From: Alteromonadaceae bacterium M269
GTDB taxonomy: Bacteria; Pseudomonadota; Gammaproteobacteria; Enterobacterales; Alteromonadaceae
Direction of reading: 5' to 3'
NCBI GenBank assembly: GCA_004353515.1
Contig: SMNZ01000001.1
Span: forward strand, 62,001 to 126,000
Length of the DNA: 64,000 bases
The notes beneath the pieces were generated by a model. That model saw only the letters and a program-made list of their open reading frames with translations, was not told the origin of the DNA and searched no databases. Position 1 is the first letter of the stretch. Each line of letters opens with the position of its first letter. Position numbers and translations under genes: made by a program. This document shows positions 62,104-64,000 of this stretch, in pieces.

Positions 62104-63364
62104 TTTTACTTCTTACGCTGAACAGGTTTACCAACGTTGTGATGAGTTGGCTGAAATTAGTCAGGACAGACAATGTTTGGATAGGCGATATTTGACCCCA
62201 CAACATATCGCTGCTAACCAATTGGTTGCTAAATGGTGTAAAGAAGCAGGGATGAATACTTGGCAAGATCAAGCAGGTAATCAATGGGGTTGTTATGCGA
62301 GTGATAATCGAGATGCTCCGGCTATCGTTTTGGGTAGTCATTTGGATACAGTTCCCAATGGTGGAAAGTACGATGGTATGCTCGGAGTGTTATTGCCAAT
62401 TAGCCTTATTCAGTATTTTCACGATAACAATATGAAGTTTCCGTTTCATATTGAGGTTGTCGGATTTGGTGATGAAGAAGGAACGCGATTTGGTTCAACT
62501 TTGTTGGGCAGCCAAGCGGTTGCTGGTCATTGGCAGGATAAATGGGCCTCTCTAATGGATTCCAATGAAATCTGCTTAGGACAAGCAATGAGAGAAGCTG
62601 GACTGGATATCAACCAGGTGCACAAAGCTTCGAAAGAAGGCGGTAACATTGAAGCTTTCATCGAAGTGCATATTGAACAGGGGCCTGTTTTAGAATCAAA
62701 AAACTTAGCAGTTGGTGTAGTGACTGGTATTGCAGGAGCGCAACGCTTCAATATTCAGGTTAACGGGATGGCTGGACACGCAGGCACTGTGCCTATGGCG
62801 ATGCGACAAGATGCAGTGAACGCAGCGAGTGAAATGGCGCTTTGTATCGAGAATGCAGCCCTTGAATTTGGTGTTGTAGCCACCGTTGGTAAGATGAACA
62901 CGCTACCTGGCGCTGTGAATGTTATCGCGAATAAAGTTGAGTTCAGTCTTGATATTCGCAGTGAATACGATGATTTGAGAAACAAAGCACTAGCTGCTAT
63001 TCAGGAGAAAATAGCTGAAATAGAGACTAGACGCCAAGTATCAGTGAAATGGAATGAAACACATAGTGCTGATGCTGTAATGTGTGATGAAAACCTGAAA
63101 GAGCAATTGATGCAGGCAACTGCTCAATGCCAGCAATCAGCTTTTGAGCTGCCATCTGGTGCAGGGCACGATGCCATGGCTATGGCGAGTTTATGTCCTG
63201 TCGCTATGCTTTTTATGCGTTGCGAAAAGGGCATTAGTCATCACCCAGATGAAGCCATAAAGGCATCTGATATTGATGTCACCTTAGCCGTGTTGAATCA
63301 ATTCTTAATAAATAAAAGTGCAATGTACGACAAAGTTGAGTACGACAACGCTTTAATAGCCTAA
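62096..63364 (+). CDS. allC: Allantoate amidohydrolase (M20 family)
   Basis: Metal-dependent amidohydrolase releasing ureidoglycine, CO2 and ammonia from allantoate. 422 residues. Metal ligands in VLGSHLDTVPNGGKYDGMLG near residue 80, GDEEGTRFGSTLLGS near 125 and HIEQGPVLES near 187, dimer-domain NGMAGHAGTVPMAMR near 220 and PSGAGHDAMAMA near 357. ATG 62096 has GAGGAG 7 bp upstream; an ATG at 62081 overlaps that ribosome site itself. It overlaps pucG by 8 bp. Beta-ureidopropionase and N-carbamoyl amino-acid hydrolases share the fold, but context favours allantoate. Confidence 0.87.
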   Translation: MLDFTSYAEQVYQRCDELAEISQDRQCLDRRYLTPQHIAANQLVAKWCKEAGMNTWQDQAGNQWGCYASDNRDAPAIVLGSHLDTVPNGGKYDGMLGVLLPISLIQYFHDNNMKFPFHIEVVGFGDEEGTRFGSTLLGSQAVAGHWQDKWASLMDSNEICLGQAMREAGLDINQVHKASKEGGNIEAFIEVHIEQGPVLESKNLAVGVVTGIAGAQRFNIQVNGMAGHAGTVPMAMRQDAVNAASEMALCIENAALEFGVVATVGKMNTLPGAVNVIANKVEFSLDIRSEYDDLRNKALAAIQEKIAEIETRRQVSVKWNETHSADAVMCDENLKEQLMQATAQCQQSAFELPSGAGHDAMAMASLCPVAMLFMRCEKGISHHPDEAIKASDIDVTLAVLNQFLINKSAMYDKVEYDNALIA

Positions 63365-63414
63365 TACACATTAAATTTTAAGTGAGGCTATCCTTCTGGT
63401 TAACCTCATGTGTA
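63365..63414. terminator. Hairpin between convergent allC and TPR gene
   Basis: TACACA (63365-63370) pairs with TGTGTA (63409-63414) outside, and TGAGG (63383-63387) with CCTCA (63404-63408) inside, followed by TCTTTT on the plus strand. Imperfect but well placed. Confidence 0.45.
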
Positions 63415-63432
63415 TCTTTTGAGCGACAGACA

Positions 63433-63999
63433 TTAAACTACTTCCTGTAAGTAACTTTTTACCTTTTGGTAGCGCTCTGTTTGCTCTTCGTTAAGGTAGC
63501 CTTCTTCGATGGTTTTTATGCACTTCTCTTTGATAGCGTTAGCATTTTTAGAAAGGCCTTTTTCTTTGGATTTCATGGCGATAGCTTGCAATAGGTTAAG
63601 TGCTATAGCAGGGTTCTTGGGCATCACTGTATAGGCTTGTCTAAACGTTTTGAGTGCACTATCTAACTCACCACGTTCATAATATTGCACTGCACTGTTA
63701 TTGAGTGCTCTCGGCGTTTGTTTGATTTCTCGCTTCTCTTTTTTCTCTTGTTGCACAAAACGTAAGAAAAGTTGGCCATCCATCTTGTCGGAAATACAGC
63801 GTTTTTCGACTTCATCTAAAATGGTTTCTGACTGTTCAAATAAACCTAAGGCGTGAAATGCTTTTGCTTTATCAATTAAGTCTTCCAATGATTGGTCATC
63901 AAAGTTATCGCCTTCAACTTCAGCAATCAGTGATGCCGCTTTTTCGGTTTCGTCCTGTAAGTGCAACAGACGCGCATTAATAACGGTGACTTGAGCTTT
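63433..63999 (-). CDS. TPR-repeat protein (partial, 5' end outside window)
   Basis: C-terminal part of a larger protein. On the minus strand the frame is open to the window edge (reading KAQVTVINARLLHLQDE), with no ATG before it, so the gene starts beyond 64000. The visible 189 residues contain tetratricopeptide-like helices (AKAFHALGLFEQSETILDEV; ALNNSAVQYYERGELDSALK, TFRQAYTVMPKNPAIALNLL). This resembles the TPR tail of gammaproteobacterial response-regulator/TPR proteins, but the receiver domain, if present, is outside the window. Confidence 0.75.
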   Translation of the reverse strand, partial: KAQVTVINARLLHLQDETEKAASLIAEVEGDNFDDQSLEDLIDKAKAFHALGLFEQSETILDEVEKRCISDKMDGQLFLRFVQQEKKEKREIKQTPRALNNSAVQYYERGELDSALKTFRQAYTVMPKNPAIALNLLQAIAMKSKEKGLSKNANAIKEKCIKTIEEGYLNEEQTERYQKVKSYLQEVV

Positions 64000-64000
64000 T

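Noticed and set aside
1-64000. CRISPR arrays, tRNA genes, prophage or integron signals
   Set aside because: No regularly spaced repeats, no cloverleaf-like sequence noticed, no integrase, transposase or phage structural genes found on either strand by reading. Short RNAs could still be missed without a covariance search.

Overview
The window looks like chromosomal DNA of a moderately AT-rich marine-type gammaproteobacterium. The evidence is the bioB-F-C-D order, paired RND permeases, secreted S9 and M14 peptidases, both a GlyGly-CTERM and a PEP-CTERM protein, DUF3010 and a RutR-type regulator. An HMG-CoA reductase suggests isoprenoids are made by the mevalonate route, which is unusual for this class. 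I cannot name the genus. I see no tRNA, rRNA, phage, integrase, IS transposase or CRISPR array.

Layout. 1-3534: end of a biotin operon (bioB partial, bioF, bioC, bioD). 3569-5129: REP-like palindromes around a class I-type HMG-CoA reductase. 5141-12663: RND efflux operon (lipoprotein adaptor and two permeases). 13051-20369: two M14 zinc carboxypeptidases, a DUF3010 protein, a secreted unknown and a secreted S9 peptidase. 20416-20681 and 29318-29585: two copies of a roughly 266-nt structured repeat whose stems covary between copies. 20851-30973: acyltransferase 3, PEP-CTERM protein, a GlxA-type regulator divergent from a four-gene acyl-CoA/alcohol catabolism operon, a small hydrolase, a PagL-like protein and a lipoprotein.

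31473-41331 is a purine-to-allantoate locus. One strand carries xdhA-xdhB-xdhC-uraD-uraH-guaD-puuD, tightly overlapping. The other carries a RutR-like TetR gene and puuE. A RutR-type box lies in the divergent promoter. A second near-perfect box lies about 100 bp upstream of an exported adenosine deaminase at 50366-51823, which suggests one regulon from extracellular nucleoside to allantoate. The rest of the pathway is at 57404-63364: RpiR-family regulator, GGT-fold hydrolase (probable oxamate amidohydrolase), TauE/SafE-type permease, ureidoglycine-glyoxylate aminotransferase and allantoate amidohydrolase. Its leader contains a compact hairpin that may be a riboswitch.

41477-50275 is a regulator-rich accessory stretch. 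It includes a mirror-image duplication (SDR-AraC facing SDR-AraC) in which one SDR is broken by an in-frame amber codon, and a MarR gene divergent from a membrane-protein operon with two identical 16-bp operators between them. 52021-56089 is a three-gene type I-secretion-like operon (ABC protein, HlyD, TolC). Its ABC protein has lost Walker A, the signature motif and both acidic Walker B residues. Together with the covarying 266-nt repeat, this is the best candidate for undescribed biology in the window.
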